Shown: one piece after another, positions 25,618 to 34,039 of the stretch
How positions within the stretch are numbered: the first letter of the stretch is position 1
Layout of the letters: every line of letters begins with the position of its first letter
Source of the DNA: CAVPMN01 sp963706425
Lineage (GTDB): Bacteria; Actinomycetota; Acidimicrobiia; Acidimicrobiales; Acidimicrobilacustridaceae
NCBI GenBank assembly: GCA_963706425.1
Contig: CAVPMN010000001.1
Location: 1,054,001-1,118,000 of the forward strand
Length of the DNA stretch: 64,000 nt
Direction: 5' to 3'
Position numbers and translations under genes: made by a program
Notes under the pieces: model-generated
What the model was told of the DNA's origin: nothing
Database searches by the model: none
What the model saw: only the letters and a program-made list of their open reading frames with translations

Positions 25618-25648
25618 CGGGCGAGAGCGTAGATGCGAGACTGCTCCG

Positions 25649-26164
25649 ATGGCTCCGTCCGGACCGACGTCCGATCAACCTGACCAGCCGGTTCGCATCC
25701 TCTTCGTGTGCCTCGGCAACATCTGCCGATCGCCAACGGCCGAGGCGATCATGCGCAGCCACGTCGAGGCGGCCGGGCTGGGCCATCGCATCGAGGTCGA
25801 CTCGGCGGGCACCGGCGGCTGGCACCAGGGCGAGCAGGCCGACGAGCGGGCTCGGGCCGAAGCCACGCGCCGAGGCATCGACCTCACCAGCCGAGCCCGC
25901 CAGGTGCACCTCGGCGACTTCGAGCACTTCGACCTGATCGTCGCCATGGACACCGCCAACGCCGCCGATCTGCACGATCTCACCCACTCGAACGAGCACC
26001 GGGCCAAGGTGCGGCTCCTGCGCGAGTTCGACCCCTCGACGTCGGGCTCGCTCGACGTGCCCGATCCCTACTACGGCGGGGTCGACGGCTTCGCCGATGT
26101 CTTCGACCTGATCGACACCGCCTGCCGAGGACTACTCGACCAGGTGAGGGCAACGAATCCGTGA
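25649..26164 (+). CDS. Low-molecular-weight protein-tyrosine phosphatase
   Basis: A 171-residue cysteine phosphatase. The P-loop C-x5-R is FVCLGNICRSPTAEAIM (Cys near residue 21) and the general acid Asp is in VPDPYYGGVDGFADVFDLI; both key residues are intact. Typical roles are dephosphorylation of tyrosine kinases in exopolysaccharide control or of arginine-phosphorylated proteins; no partner kinase is adjacent. Its stop overlaps the GTG of the fructosamine-kinase-like gene (GTGA), an arrangement common in actinobacteria and suggesting a shared role in repairing or handling modified proteins. Confidence 0.94.
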   Translation: MAPSGPTSDQPDQPVRILFVCLGNICRSPTAEAIMRSHVEAAGLGHRIEVDSAGTGGWHQGEQADERARAEATRRGIDLTSRARQVHLGDFEHFDLIVAMDTANAADLHDLTHSNEHRAKVRLLREFDPSTSGSLDVPDPYYGGVDGFADVFDLIDTACRGLLDQVRATNP

Positions 26165-27039
26165 GCACTCTGGACGAGTTGGAGGAGGCCATCGGCACGG
26201 CGTTCGAGGCGCAGGTGGTCAACACCGTGCAGGTCGCCGGCGGCGACATGAACCAGGCCTACCGGATGACGCTCGACGACGAACGCCGGGTGTTCGTGAA
26301 GTCGCGACCCGACGCCCCGGCCGCCATGTTCGACCTCGAAGCCGACGGACTGCGTTGGCTGCGCGAGACCGACACGGCCCGCGTGCCACGTGTGCTCCAT
26401 GTGTCGGACGAGCCCGGCGCGCCCGCCCGCTTCCTCGTGCTCGAGTGGATCGACCAGGTGACACCCGAGCCCGCGCACCACGAGGACATGGGCCACCGCC
26501 TCGCGGCGCTGCACCGCATCCACGAGCCGGCCTTCGGGTTCGACCACGACAACTACATCGGCTCGCTGCCACAGATCAACGGGCCGTGCTCGTCATGGGC
26601 CGAGTTCTATGCCACCCGGCGGCTCGACCCGCTCGTGCACGAGGCGATCGACCTCGAGCGCTTACCGAAGGATGCCGTGAGCCTGTTCGAGCGGCTCTAC
26701 GCTCGCCTCGACGACCTGGCCGGACCACCCGAGCCTCCCAGCCGGCTGCACGGTGACCTGTGGGCCGGCAACGCGGTGGCGGGCCCCGACGGTCAGACGT
26801 GGTTGGTCGACCCGGCGGTCTACGCCGGCCACCGCGAGATCGACCTGGCGATGATGCGCCTCTTCGGCGGCTTCGACACGCGCTGCTTCGAGGCCTACGA
26901 CGAGGTCTACCCGTTGGCGACCGGTTGGGCCGACCGGGTGGGTCTGTGGCAGCTCTATCCATTGCTGGTGCACGTCGTGCTGTTCGGCGGCGGCTACGCG
27001 TCGTCAGTGCTCCACCAAGCCCGCCGCTACGCCGGTTGA
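26161..27039 (+). CDS. Fructosamine kinase/ketosamine-3-kinase family protein
   Basis: A 292-residue aminoglycoside-phosphotransferase-like kinase of the fructosamine kinase family, which phosphorylates ketoamines on glycated proteins or free amines so that they decompose. Visible motifs: GGDMNQAYRMTL (Gly-loop), RVFVKSRPDA (the ATP lysine), LVLEWID (hinge), the catalytic loop PSRLHGDLWAGNAVAG and the metal Asp in WLVDPAVYAGHREIDLAM. The GTG start overlaps the phosphatase stop. Pairing with a low-molecular-weight phosphatase is recurrent in bacteria and fits a deglycation function. Confidence 0.9.
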   Translation: MSTLDELEEAIGTAFEAQVVNTVQVAGGDMNQAYRMTLDDERRVFVKSRPDAPAAMFDLEADGLRWLRETDTARVPRVLHVSDEPGAPARFLVLEWIDQVTPEPAHHEDMGHRLAALHRIHEPAFGFDHDNYIGSLPQINGPCSSWAEFYATRRLDPLVHEAIDLERLPKDAVSLFERLYARLDDLAGPPEPPSRLHGDLWAGNAVAGPDGQTWLVDPAVYAGHREIDLAMMRLFGGFDTRCFEAYDEVYPLATGWADRVGLWQLYPLLVHVVLFGGGYASSVLHQARRYAG

Positions 27040-27063
27040 CCTTCCGGCGCCCACACCCACTCG

Positions 27064-27114
27064 CGAAATCGGTGCGTGAAACACCCGTATGGGTGGTTTC
27101 ACGCACCGATTTCG
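27064..27114. repeat. Long palindrome between convergent genes
   Basis: 19-base perfect arms (CGAAATCGGTGCGTGAAAC at 27064-27082 and its complement at 27096-27114), extended inward by ACCC/GGGT around GTAT with one bulged G. It follows the fructosamine-kinase-like gene and precedes the end of the convergent nitroreductase-like gene, so it may terminate transcription from both sides. Its arm sequence differs from the GTTCTGGC group. Confidence 0.9.
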
Positions 27115-27145
27115 GATCAGTGGAGCAGGCGCGCGTCGGGGCGTG

Positions 27146-27190
27146 GGTGCGTCGGGTGCGTCAGGTGCGTCGGGTGCGTCAGGTGCGCTG
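27146..27190. repeat. Five 9-base tandem repeats across a stop codon
   Basis: Five units of GGTGCGTCG/GGTGCGTCA (the last ends GCTG) run head to tail from 27146 to 27190. The stop codon of the leftward deazaflavin-type gene (27179-27181) lies inside the array. Repeat number changes could alter the protein end or the distance to the neighbouring palindrome. No function is claimed. Confidence 0.9.
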
Positions 27191-27535
27191 GAGCGCGATG
27201 CGCACCGGCAGCGAGCGTTCGCGCCACTCGAGCAGCGGGTTCTCGTAGCGCGGCTGGTACTTGTCGAAGACGAGATCGCGGGCCCGCTCGGCCTCGTCGC
27301 CGTCGGCCGGGCCGTCGAGCGCGCGTCCGGTGGCGCTGAAGGTCTCGTCACCCACGCGCACCGAGCACTGGGGGTTGGCCAGCAGGTTCTTCACCCAGTC
27401 GGCTGAGCGCCCGCCGCCCGCCAGCAGGTAGAGCGTGTCGCCATCTTGGGCGTACCACATCTCGATCTCGTGGGAGCGGCCGCTCGTGCGCCCGATCGTG
27501 GTGAGATAGCAGTAGTCGTCCGGCGCCACCCGCAT
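27179..27535 (-). CDS. Deazaflavin (F420)-dependent nitroreductase-family protein
   Basis: A 118-residue Ddn-like split-barrel protein expected to use F420H2. Key family segments: YCYLTTIGRTSGRSHEIEMW (the T-x-G-R-x-S/T-G-x-x-R core that binds the deazaflavin tail), LLAGGGRSADWVKNLLANPQ (the S-x-W-x-x-N-L motif) and VRVGDETFSATGRAL. Length is short but within the range for the family. Actinobacterial members reduce quinones, nitroimidazoles or mycotoxins; the physiological substrate here is unknown. It fits with the F420-type luciferase-like enzyme encoded 140 bases away, divergently. Confidence 0.9.
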   Translation of the reverse strand: MRVAPDDYCYLTTIGRTSGRSHEIEMWYAQDGDTLYLLAGGGRSADWVKNLLANPQCSVRVGDETFSATGRALDGPADGDEAERARDLVFDKYQPRYENPLLEWRERSLPVRIALQRT

Positions 27536-27567
27536 TGTCTACCCGGTGACGGCCTCGACCCCCTAGT

Positions 27568-27618
27568 CGTTCTGGCGTCCAGGATCAGCGCAGAGGCAAG
27601 TCAACGGACGCCAGAACG
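27568..27618. repeat. GTTCTGGCGTCC-type palindrome
   Basis: 13-base perfect arms (CGTTCTGGCGTCC at 27568-27580, complement at 27606-27618) separated by 25 bases, in the divergent gap between the deazaflavin-type gene and the LLM oxidoreductase. Arms are the same as in the palindrome at 14497-14548, while the loops differ, which indicates a dispersed family rather than chance. Confidence 0.85.
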
Positions 27619-27673
27619 AGCGGGCCTGGCGTCGGCTGGGCGCTACCACCTCCGACCGGTAGCGTGACCGGCC

Positions 27674-28682
27674 ATGAAACTCGGCCTGATGTGGGGATAC
27701 TGGGGGCAGCTCCCGCCGCCCAACGTGATCGAGACCACCCAGGAGGCCGAGCGACTCGGTTTCGACTCGGTGTGGACCGCGGAGGCGTGGGGATCCGACG
27801 CCTTCACCCCGCTGGCCTGGATCGCCGGCCACACGTCCACCATCAAGCTCGGCACCAGCGTCGTGCAGATCGCGGCACGCACGCCCACGGCCACGGCGAT
27901 GGGTGCGCTCACCATCGACCACATCTCGAACGGCCGCATGATGCTCGGCCTCGGCGTGTCGGGGCCGCAGGTGGTCGAGGGCTGGTACGGCCGACCGGCC
28001 AACAAGCCGCTGGCCCGCACCCGCGAGTACGTCGAGATCATCCGGCGCGTGCTGCGCCGAGAGGAGCCACTCGACTTCCAAGGTGAGTTCTTCCAACACC
28101 CCTACCGCGGCGACGACGCCACCGGCCTCGGCAAGCCGTTGAAGGCGATCACCCACCCGCTGCGCAAGGACTTGCCGATCTACCTCGGCGCCGAAGGGCC
28201 GAAGAACGTGGCCATGGCCGCGGAGATCGCCGACGGTTGGCTGCCGCTCTACTACTCGCCGTTCCACCAAGAGGTCTACGCCGAATCGCTGGCCGGCGCC
28301 GCGCCCGACTTCGACATCGTGGCGGGCGCCCAGGTGAACATCAACGACGACGTCGAGGCCGCGCTCGCTCCGGTGAAGATGATGCTCGGCTTCTACATCG
28401 GCGGCATGGGCGCCAAAGGGCAGAACTACCACACCAAGCTCATGGGCCGGTTCGGCTTCGAGGAAGAGGCCATCAAGATCCAGGACGCCTTCTTCGAGGG
28501 CCGGCGCGACGAGGCCATCGCCATGGTGCCCGACGAGTTCGCCGACGCCATCTCGCTGTGCGGCCCGCCGGCGCGCGATCAAGGAGCGCCTCCAGGCGTG
28601 GGAGGACAGCCCGGTGTCGACGCTGCTCGTCTACTCCCCCGGTGTCGACGGCCTGCGCACCATGGCTGAGCTCGTCCTCTGA
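27674..28682 (+). CDS. LLM class F420-dependent oxidoreductase, apparent frameshift near the end
   Basis: Luciferase-like TIM barrel of the F420-dependent group. MKLGLMWGYWGQLPPPNV begins strand 1; the conserved blocks IKLGTSVVQIAARTP, TIDHISNGRMMLGLGVSGPQ and LPIYLGAEGPKNVAMAAEIA are typical. The open frame continues to 28669 with a nonsense-looking tail. Removing one base at about 28571-28577 (a GCGCGCG run) restores the expected end RIKERLQAWEDSPVST followed by LLVYSPG, with a stop at 28680-28682. The end coordinate given assumes that correction. Substrate unknown; neighbours (P450) hint at lipid or sterol oxidation but this is weak. Confidence 0.85.
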
Positions 28683-28716
28683 CCGGCGCCTGACGCCTCG
28701 TCAGGTGTGTGCCAGC

Positions 28717-29928
28717 ATGTCGGCCATGGCCGACCACCCGACTCATCCCGACATCGACCTGGTCGCCGGCGAGTTCTACGGCAACGACCCGCACGAGCAC
28801 TTCACCTGGATGCGGGCCAACGCGCCCGTCTACTTCGACGAGAAGAACGGCGTGTGGGGCATCGCCAAGTACGACGACCTGCGCGCCGTCGCCAAGGACC
28901 CGGTGACGTTCTCGAACGCCGGGGGCATCCGTCCCAATTTCGGGCCGCTGGCGATGATGATCGACATGGACGACCCCGACCACATGCGCCGTCGCAAGCT
29001 GGTCAACAAGGGCTTCACGCCCCGACAGGTGCGCGACCTCGAACCGAAGATCGAAGCGGCGTGCGACGAGATCATCGACGCAGTGTGCGAGAAGGGCGAG
29101 TGCGATCTCGTCCGTGACATCGCGGCGCCCCTACCGATGATCATGATCGGCGACGCCCTCGGTGTCGCGCCCAAGGATCGGGCCGACCTCCTCGAGTGGA
29201 GCGACGACATGGTCTCGTCGCAGAGCAACGCCGCCAGCGAAGAAGCGCTGTTGAAAGCAGCCGACGCGTTCGCCAACTACACCGCGCACTGCTTGTCGGT
29301 CATCGAGGACCGCCGCACCAAGTCGCCGAGTGACGACCTGATGAGCATCCTCGTGCACGCCGAGGTCGACGGCGACCGCCTCGACGACGACGAGCTGATC
29401 CACGAGTCGCTGCTCATCCTGGTCGGAGGCGACGAGACGACCCGCCACGTCATCAGCGGCGGGATGGAACAGCTCATCCGCCATCCCGATCAGCGCGAGA
29501 AGCTGGCCGATCGTCCCGAGCTGCTCACGTCGGCCATCGAGGAGATGCTGCGGTGGGTGACGCCCATCAAGAACATGGCCCGCACCGCCACGCGCGACGT
29601 CGAGTTCCAGGGCCAGCAGATCAGCGAGGGCCAGAAGCTGTTGCTGCTCTATCCGTCGGCCAACCGCGACGAGGACGTGTTCGACGACCCCCAGCACTTC
29701 GACATCGAGCGCACGCCGAACGACCACGTGGCCTTCGGCTTCGGCACCCACTTCTGCCTGGGTGCCAGCCTGGCCCGGCTCGAGCTGCGCGTGATGATCG
29801 AACGGCTGCTCACCCGCCTGCCCGACCTGGAGATCGCCGGCGACACTCCGCTGCGACCGGCCAACTTCGTCAGTGGCTTCGAGACGATGCCGGTGCGGTT
29901 CCGGCCCACCGCCAAGGTCGGCGCCTGA
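28717..29928 (+). CDS. Cytochrome P450
   Basis: Haem-thiolate monooxygenase of about 403 residues, soluble bacterial type. The I-helix oxygen-activation motif is LVGGDETTRHVISGG, the E-x-x-R of helix K is EEMLRWV, and the haem-binding loop is FGFGTHFCLGASLARLELRV with the Cys ligand. MDMDDPDHMRRRKLVNKGFT is the typical helix C region with the haem-propionate His/Arg contacts. Overall it resembles the actinobacterial CYP125/142/124 area linked to sterol and fatty-acid side chains, but the substrate cannot be fixed by eye. It needs a separate ferredoxin and reductase, not present here. Two ATG starts 9 bases apart are possible. Confidence 0.95.
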   Translation: MSAMADHPTHPDIDLVAGEFYGNDPHEHFTWMRANAPVYFDEKNGVWGIAKYDDLRAVAKDPVTFSNAGGIRPNFGPLAMMIDMDDPDHMRRRKLVNKGFTPRQVRDLEPKIEAACDEIIDAVCEKGECDLVRDIAAPLPMIMIGDALGVAPKDRADLLEWSDDMVSSQSNAASEEALLKAADAFANYTAHCLSVIEDRRTKSPSDDLMSILVHAEVDGDRLDDDELIHESLLILVGGDETTRHVISGGMEQLIRHPDQREKLADRPELLTSAIEEMLRWVTPIKNMARTATRDVEFQGQQISEGQKLLLLYPSANRDEDVFDDPQHFDIERTPNDHVAFGFGTHFCLGASLARLELRVMIERLLTRLPDLEIAGDTPLRPANFVSGFETMPVRFRPTAKVGA

Positions 29929-29937
29929 GCCGACCCC

Positions 29938-30741
29938 TCAAGCGGTGTCGACGACACAAGATTCGAGCGACTCCGTCTCGGCCTCGGCCAGCAGCGGATG
30001 GGTGGTCTCCGTCGGATGCACACCATCAAGGGTCGGGTCGATCCCCTGGGCCATCTGCTCTTCGACGATCGCCGCCCAGTCGACGATGCGCACCTGCGGA
30101 TCGTTCGCCGCGATGGCGCGCAGCCGCTCGTTGAACGCGACGGCTTGCCCTCGCACATCAGGACCGGAGCTCTCCGGCATCGACTCGTTGACCGTGACCA
30201 GGTGGACGCACACCGCTTGCGGATAGAGATCGATCATCTGCTGGATCACGGCGGCCGACTGATCGACATCGGCTCCCTGCACCACGTCGTTGGTGCCGAG
30301 GTTGATGACGACCTGCTCGAACGGGCGAGTCGACCAACGCTCCGCCGCCGGCAGCATCATGTCGGTGCGGAAGCTGGCCTTGCCGTCGATCGAGAGGTCG
30401 AAGCCACCACCGACCGCCTCGCGGAACGACCGTTGGCCCCGATCGGTGATCGAGTCGCCGAGCACGAGCACCCGGGGCCGCTCGTCGTCGTCGATGACGC
30501 CGGTGATGTAGGCGACCTGGATGGCGAGCACCACCAGCACGACGATGGCGACGCCGGCGCCGACCAGCACCGGCAGCGTGAGCTCGCCGGCATCACCTCG
30601 GAGCCTGCGCCCCGCCGACGCCGACCCCAACGCCGAACTGGTCACCGCGGACGCCGGAAAACGGCGTTCTCGGTGACCAGTTCGCACGGGCGACGAGAGT
30701 AGCGGCCACGGCGCGTCGTGCGGCGCCACCCCCGGTAGCAT
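29938..30741 (-). CDS. Membrane-anchored SGNH/GDSL-type hydrolase
   Basis: An SGNH-fold esterase or acyltransferase-like hydrolase. After one N-terminal transmembrane helix (PVLVGAGVAIVVLVVLAIQV) the catalytic blocks are RVLVLGDSITDRG (block I Ser), VVINLGTNDVVQG (block III Asn) and DPTLDGVHPTETTH (block V Asp and His). Block II Gly is probably in FDLSIDGKASFRT. The frame is open up to 30741, but the first residues would be coded by an intergenic-type palindrome; a GTG at 30645 (about 235 residues) or a later one is more likely the true start. Predicted to face the outside of the cell. Acyl substrate unknown. Confidence 0.85.
   Translation of the reverse strand: MLPGVAPHDAPWPLLSSPVRTGHRERRFPASAVTSSALGSASAGRRLRGDAGELTLPVLVGAGVAIVVLVVLAIQVAYITGVIDDDERPRVLVLGDSITDRGQRSFREAVGGGFDLSIDGKASFRTDMMLPAAERWSTRPFEQVVINLGTNDVVQGADVDQSAAVIQQMIDLYPQAVCVHLVTVNESMPESSGPDVRGQAVAFNERLRAIAANDPQVRIVDWAAIVEEQMAQGIDPTLDGVHPTETTHPLLAEAETESLESCVVDTA
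30634..30684. repeat. Palindrome at the 5' end of the SGNH hydrolase gene
   Basis: 14-base perfect arms (CGAACTGGTCACCG at 30634-30647, complement at 30671-30684) with an inner 6-base stem (ACGCCG/CGGCGT) around a GAAAA-containing loop. It lies between the divergent SGNH hydrolase and murT genes. Depending on the start chosen it is either upstream of, or inside, the hydrolase reading frame. Confidence 0.85.
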
Positions 30742-30785
30742 CGCACCCTCGTGGGCCCCTCGACACCAGCCATCTCTGAGAATCG

Positions 30786-32024
30786 ATGACGATGCGCACG
30801 CAGGTCGCCATCGCCGCCGGCAAGGCGGTGGCCGGCGCCTCGCGCCTCACCCATCTGGGGTCGGGCAGCGTGGTCGGCGGCCGGGTGTCCCTGGCCATCG
30901 ATCCCGAGCTCCTCGCGAACCTCACGGCCGAGGTCGGCCGTGAGGTGGCCCTGGTGAGCGCCACCAACGGCAAGACCACCACCACCCGCCTGCTCACCGC
31001 CGCCCTCGCAACCGATCGCTCGGTGGTCTCCAACGTCCTCGGCGCCAACATGCCCCCCGGGCACGTGGCCGCCCTCGGGAAGGCCTCGCTCTCGGCCACC
31101 GCCATCCTCGAGGTCGACGAGCGCTGGCTGCCGCGAGTGCTGGCCGACACTCGGGCGCGCGCCGTGTTGCTGCTCAACCTCAGCCGCGACCAGCTCGACC
31201 GCAGCTTCGAAGTGCGCCAGGTAGCCGAACGCTGGCGCGACGCCTTGCAGGCCACGCCACCGACGTGGGTGGTGGCCAACGCCGACGATCCGCTCGTCGC
31301 CTGGTCGGCGCTGGCCGGCACCCACGACACCGAAAGCACGATCGTCTGGGTGGGCACCGCCGACACCTGGCTGGCCGACGCCACCGGCTGTCCGGCGTGC
31401 GGCGGTCGCCTCGAGCTCGACGAGGGCCCCTGGCACTGCGTCGACTGCGATCTGGCCCGCCCCACCCCGGAGGTCTGGCTCGACGACGACGAGGTGGTGA
31501 TGGGCACGACGGCGCGGGTGCCGCTGCGCCTCACGCTGCCCGGTCGGGTCAACCGCACCAACGCGGCGATGGCCCTGGCGACCGCGGTGGCGATGGGCGC
31601 CGAGGCCGCCCCCGCGGCCCGTGCCATGGGCGAGGTACGCGATGTCGCCGGGCGCTATCGGGTGGTCGACGTCGACGGCTCCAAGGTGCGGCTGCTGCTC
31701 GCCAAGAACCCGGCCGGGTGGCAGGAGGCCCTCGACATGTTGGCGCCCGCCCCCCAACCCGTCATCGTGTCGATCAACGCCCGCGTCGCCGACGGCCATG
31801 ATCCGTCGTGGTTGTGGGACGTGCCCTTCGAACAGCTCCGCGATCGGCTGGTCGTCGCGGCTGGCGAGCGCCGCCACGATCTCGCCGTGCGCCTGCGTTA
31901 TGCAGAGGTCGAGCACGTGGTGGCCGAGTCGCTGCGCGACGCCGTCCGCCAGGCCCACTCCGATCAGGTCGACCTGGCCGCCAACTACACCGCGTTCCAG
32001 GGCTACCTCGAGGAGGTCGGATGA
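30786..32024 (+). CDS. murT: Lipid II isoglutaminyl synthase, MurT subunit
   Basis: Mur ligase-like ATPase (412 residues) that activates the D-Glu of lipid II for amidation, in complex with GatD. The P-loop is LVSATNGKTTTTRLLTAAL, and a central Mur ligase region is seen in ILEVDERWLPRVL. A zinc ribbon characteristic of MurT is present: CPACGGRLELDEGPWHCVDC (about residues 202-221), and the C-terminal DUF1727 region follows (VSINARVADGHDPSWLWDVP). Its stop overlaps the gatD ATG. The pair is typical of Gram-positive bacteria including actinobacteria, and implies amidated D-iso-glutamine in the peptidoglycan. Confidence 0.95.
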   Translation: MTMRTQVAIAAGKAVAGASRLTHLGSGSVVGGRVSLAIDPELLANLTAEVGREVALVSATNGKTTTTRLLTAALATDRSVVSNVLGANMPPGHVAALGKASLSATAILEVDERWLPRVLADTRARAVLLLNLSRDQLDRSFEVRQVAERWRDALQATPPTWVVANADDPLVAWSALAGTHDTESTIVWVGTADTWLADATGCPACGGRLELDEGPWHCVDCDLARPTPEVWLDDDEVVMGTTARVPLRLTLPGRVNRTNAAMALATAVAMGAEAAPAARAMGEVRDVAGRYRVVDVDGSKVRLLLAKNPAGWQEALDMLAPAPQPVIVSINARVADGHDPSWLWDVPFEQLRDRLVVAAGERRHDLAVRLRYAEVEHVVAESLRDAVRQAHSDQVDLAANYTAFQGYLEEVG

Positions 32025-32785
32025 CGACCGAGTCGTGCCTGCGCATCGTGCAGCTCTTCCCCGGCCTGCTCGGCACCTATGGCGACGGCGGCAACGGCAC
32101 GATCTTCGCCAAGCGCCTCGCCTGGCGCGGCATCGACCACGAGGTCCTCACCGTCGAGGCCGGCGACCCCGTGCCCGACAGCGGCGACCTCTACCTGCTC
32201 GGCGGGGGCGAGGACGGCCCGCAGGTCGAGGCCGCGCGCGCCCTCATCGAGTCGGGCGCAATCACCCGGGCCGTGGCCGGGGGCGCGGCGGTGTTCGCCG
32301 TGTGCGCGGGCATGCAGATCCTCGGCCACACGTTCCCCGACTCGACCGGCGCGATCCGCGACGGCCTCGGGCTGCTCGACGCCGAGACCGTTCGCGTCGA
32401 CCGCCCGCGCGCCGTCGGCGAGCTGCTCGTGCAGCCCGACCCGGCCTGGGCCCTCCCCGAGCTCACCGGGTTCGAGAACCACGGCGGTCGCACGCGCCGC
32501 GGACCGACCGCCCAGCGCCTCGGCGCGGTCGAGTTGGGCGAAGGCAACGGCTTCGGCGACGAAGGGGTGGTGAACGACCGGGTGCTGGGCACCTATCTGC
32601 ACGGTCCCGCGCTGGCCCGCAACCCGGCCCTCGCCGACCTGGTGCTCGGCTGGGTGATCGGTGCGCCGCTCGAGGCCATCGACGACCACGAGTCCGAGGC
32701 CCTGCGGGTCGAACGCCTGCGCGCCGCACGCCAACACGAGCTCCAGCCACGCCGTTCGTGGAAGGACGTCATCCGCCGCGGCTGA
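32021..32785 (+). CDS. gatD: Lipid II isoglutaminyl synthase, glutamine amidotransferase subunit GatD
   Basis: Class I (triad) glutaminase-like subunit of 254 residues that supplies ammonia to MurT. LFPGLLGTYGDGGN is the typical GatD N-terminus; the nucleophile is in AVFAVCAGMQILGHTF (Cys near residue 94) and the catalytic His in GTYLHGPALARNPALAD. ATGA overlap with murT. The enzyme is cytoplasmic, acting at the inner membrane face on lipid II. The amidation affects cross-linking by L,D- and D,D-transpeptidases, and an L,D-transpeptidase is encoded about 2 kb away. Confidence 0.95.
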   Translation: MTTESCLRIVQLFPGLLGTYGDGGNGTIFAKRLAWRGIDHEVLTVEAGDPVPDSGDLYLLGGGEDGPQVEAARALIESGAITRAVAGGAAVFAVCAGMQILGHTFPDSTGAIRDGLGLLDAETVRVDRPRAVGELLVQPDPAWALPELTGFENHGGRTRRGPTAQRLGAVELGEGNGFGDEGVVNDRVLGTYLHGPALARNPALADLVLGWVIGAPLEAIDDHESEALRVERLRAARQHELQPRRSWKDVIRRG

Positions 32786-32801
32786 ACCAGCGCGAGGTGG
32801 G

Positions 32802-33923
32802 TCAGCGGAAGCTCGAGTAGCCCTGAGGCGCCTGATGGCGATCGGGCGCCACCAGCCCCCGCTCACGCAGGATCGGCACCACGCCCTCGCCGAATTGATA
32901 GGCCTCCTCGAGGTGCGGATAGCCCGACAGGATGAACTCGTCGAAGCCGAGCCGGTGGTACTCCTCGATGCGGTCGGCCACCTCGGCGTGGCTACCCACG
33001 AGCGCAGTGCCCGCTCCTCCCCTCACCAGGCCCACACCGGCCCACACGTTGGGGTGGATCTCGAGCTGATCGACCCGACCGCCGTGCAGCGCCGCCATGC
33101 GCTGCTGGCCGACCGACTGCGTCGAGGCGAAGTCGGCTTGGGCGGCGGCCACCGCCGCCGGGTCGACGCCGGCCAGGAGCCGGTCGGCTTCGGCCCACGC
33201 CGCCTCCGAGGTATCACGTGAGATGACGTGGAAGCGGATGCCGAACCGCAGCGTGCGGCCGTGGCCGGCGGCCAGCTCCGAGACGCGGGCCAGGCGCTCG
33301 GCCACCATGGCGGGTGGCTCGCCCCAGGCGAGGTAGACGTCGACGTGCTCGGCGGCCACCTCCTCGGCCGGGGGTGACGCGCCGCCGAAGTAGATCTGCG
33401 GCAGCGGATCGGGCACCGCACGGGTCGTGGCGTCGGCGACCCGGTAGTAGTCGCCGTCGAAGTCGAAGGGCTCCCCCGACCACGCACCACGCAAGATCGA
33501 GATGAACTCACCGGTGCGGGCGTAGCGGGCGTCGTGATCGACCCAGTCACCGAAGCGCCCGAGCTCGGCGGAGTCGGCGCCGGTGACGATGTTCATCAGC
33601 AGCCGCCCGCCGGACACTCGTTGGTAGGTCGACGCCATCTGGGCGGCGAGCGTCGGCGAGAGCAGCCCGGGCCGGAAGGCCACGAGGAACCGCAGCCGCT
33701 CGGTCTCTGCCAGCAGGGCCGCGGTGGTGAGCCACGCGTCCTCGCACATCGTTCCCGTCGGCGTGAGCATGCCCGCGAAGCCGAGGCGCTCGCTGGCGCG
33801 GGCCACCTGGGCGAGGTAGTCGAGGTCGGGCTGACGCCGATGGTCGTCGGGGCCGGTGGGCAACAGCTCGCGGCTGTCGCCGCCGGTGGGCAGGAACCAG
33901 TGCAGGGTGATGGGTGCGGACAC
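32802..33923 (-). CDS. FMNH2-dependent alkanesulfonate monooxygenase-like protein (SsuD family)
   Basis: A 373-residue luciferase-like monooxygenase. MSAPITLHWFLPTGGDSREL matches the SsuD/LLM N-terminus; ERLGFAGMLTPTGTMCEDAW, FLVAFRPGLLSPTLAAQMAS and GGRLLMNIVTGADSAEL are close to SsuD, where the Cys and Arg-rich loops bind FMNH2 and the sulfonate. Typical reaction: desulfonation of alkanesulfonates to sulfite and aldehyde. The flavin reductase partner and an SsuABC transporter are not in the window. Convergent with gatD. Confidence 0.9.
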   Translation of the reverse strand: MSAPITLHWFLPTGGDSRELLPTGPDDHRRQPDLDYLAQVARASERLGFAGMLTPTGTMCEDAWLTTAALLAETERLRFLVAFRPGLLSPTLAAQMASTYQRVSGGRLLMNIVTGADSAELGRFGDWVDHDARYARTGEFISILRGAWSGEPFDFDGDYYRVADATTRAVPDPLPQIYFGGASPPAEEVAAEHVDVYLAWGEPPAMVAERLARVSELAAGHGRTLRFGIRFHVISRDTSEAAWAEADRLLAGVDPAAVAAAQADFASTQSVGQQRMAALHGGRVDQLEIHPNVWAGVGLVRGGAGTALVGSHAEVADRIEEYHRLGFDEFILSGYPHLEEAYQFGEGVVPILRERGLVAPDRHQAPQGYSSFR

Positions 33924-34039
33924 GGCGTCATGATGGCAGGGCTGTCGTGTGCCGGCAGCTCCGGTCGGCCACCGATGACCCCGCCCGCGTCCGTCTGCCG
34001 TCTTGGGTCGGTCGCGCTGGCGGGCTTACGCTGCCCCGG

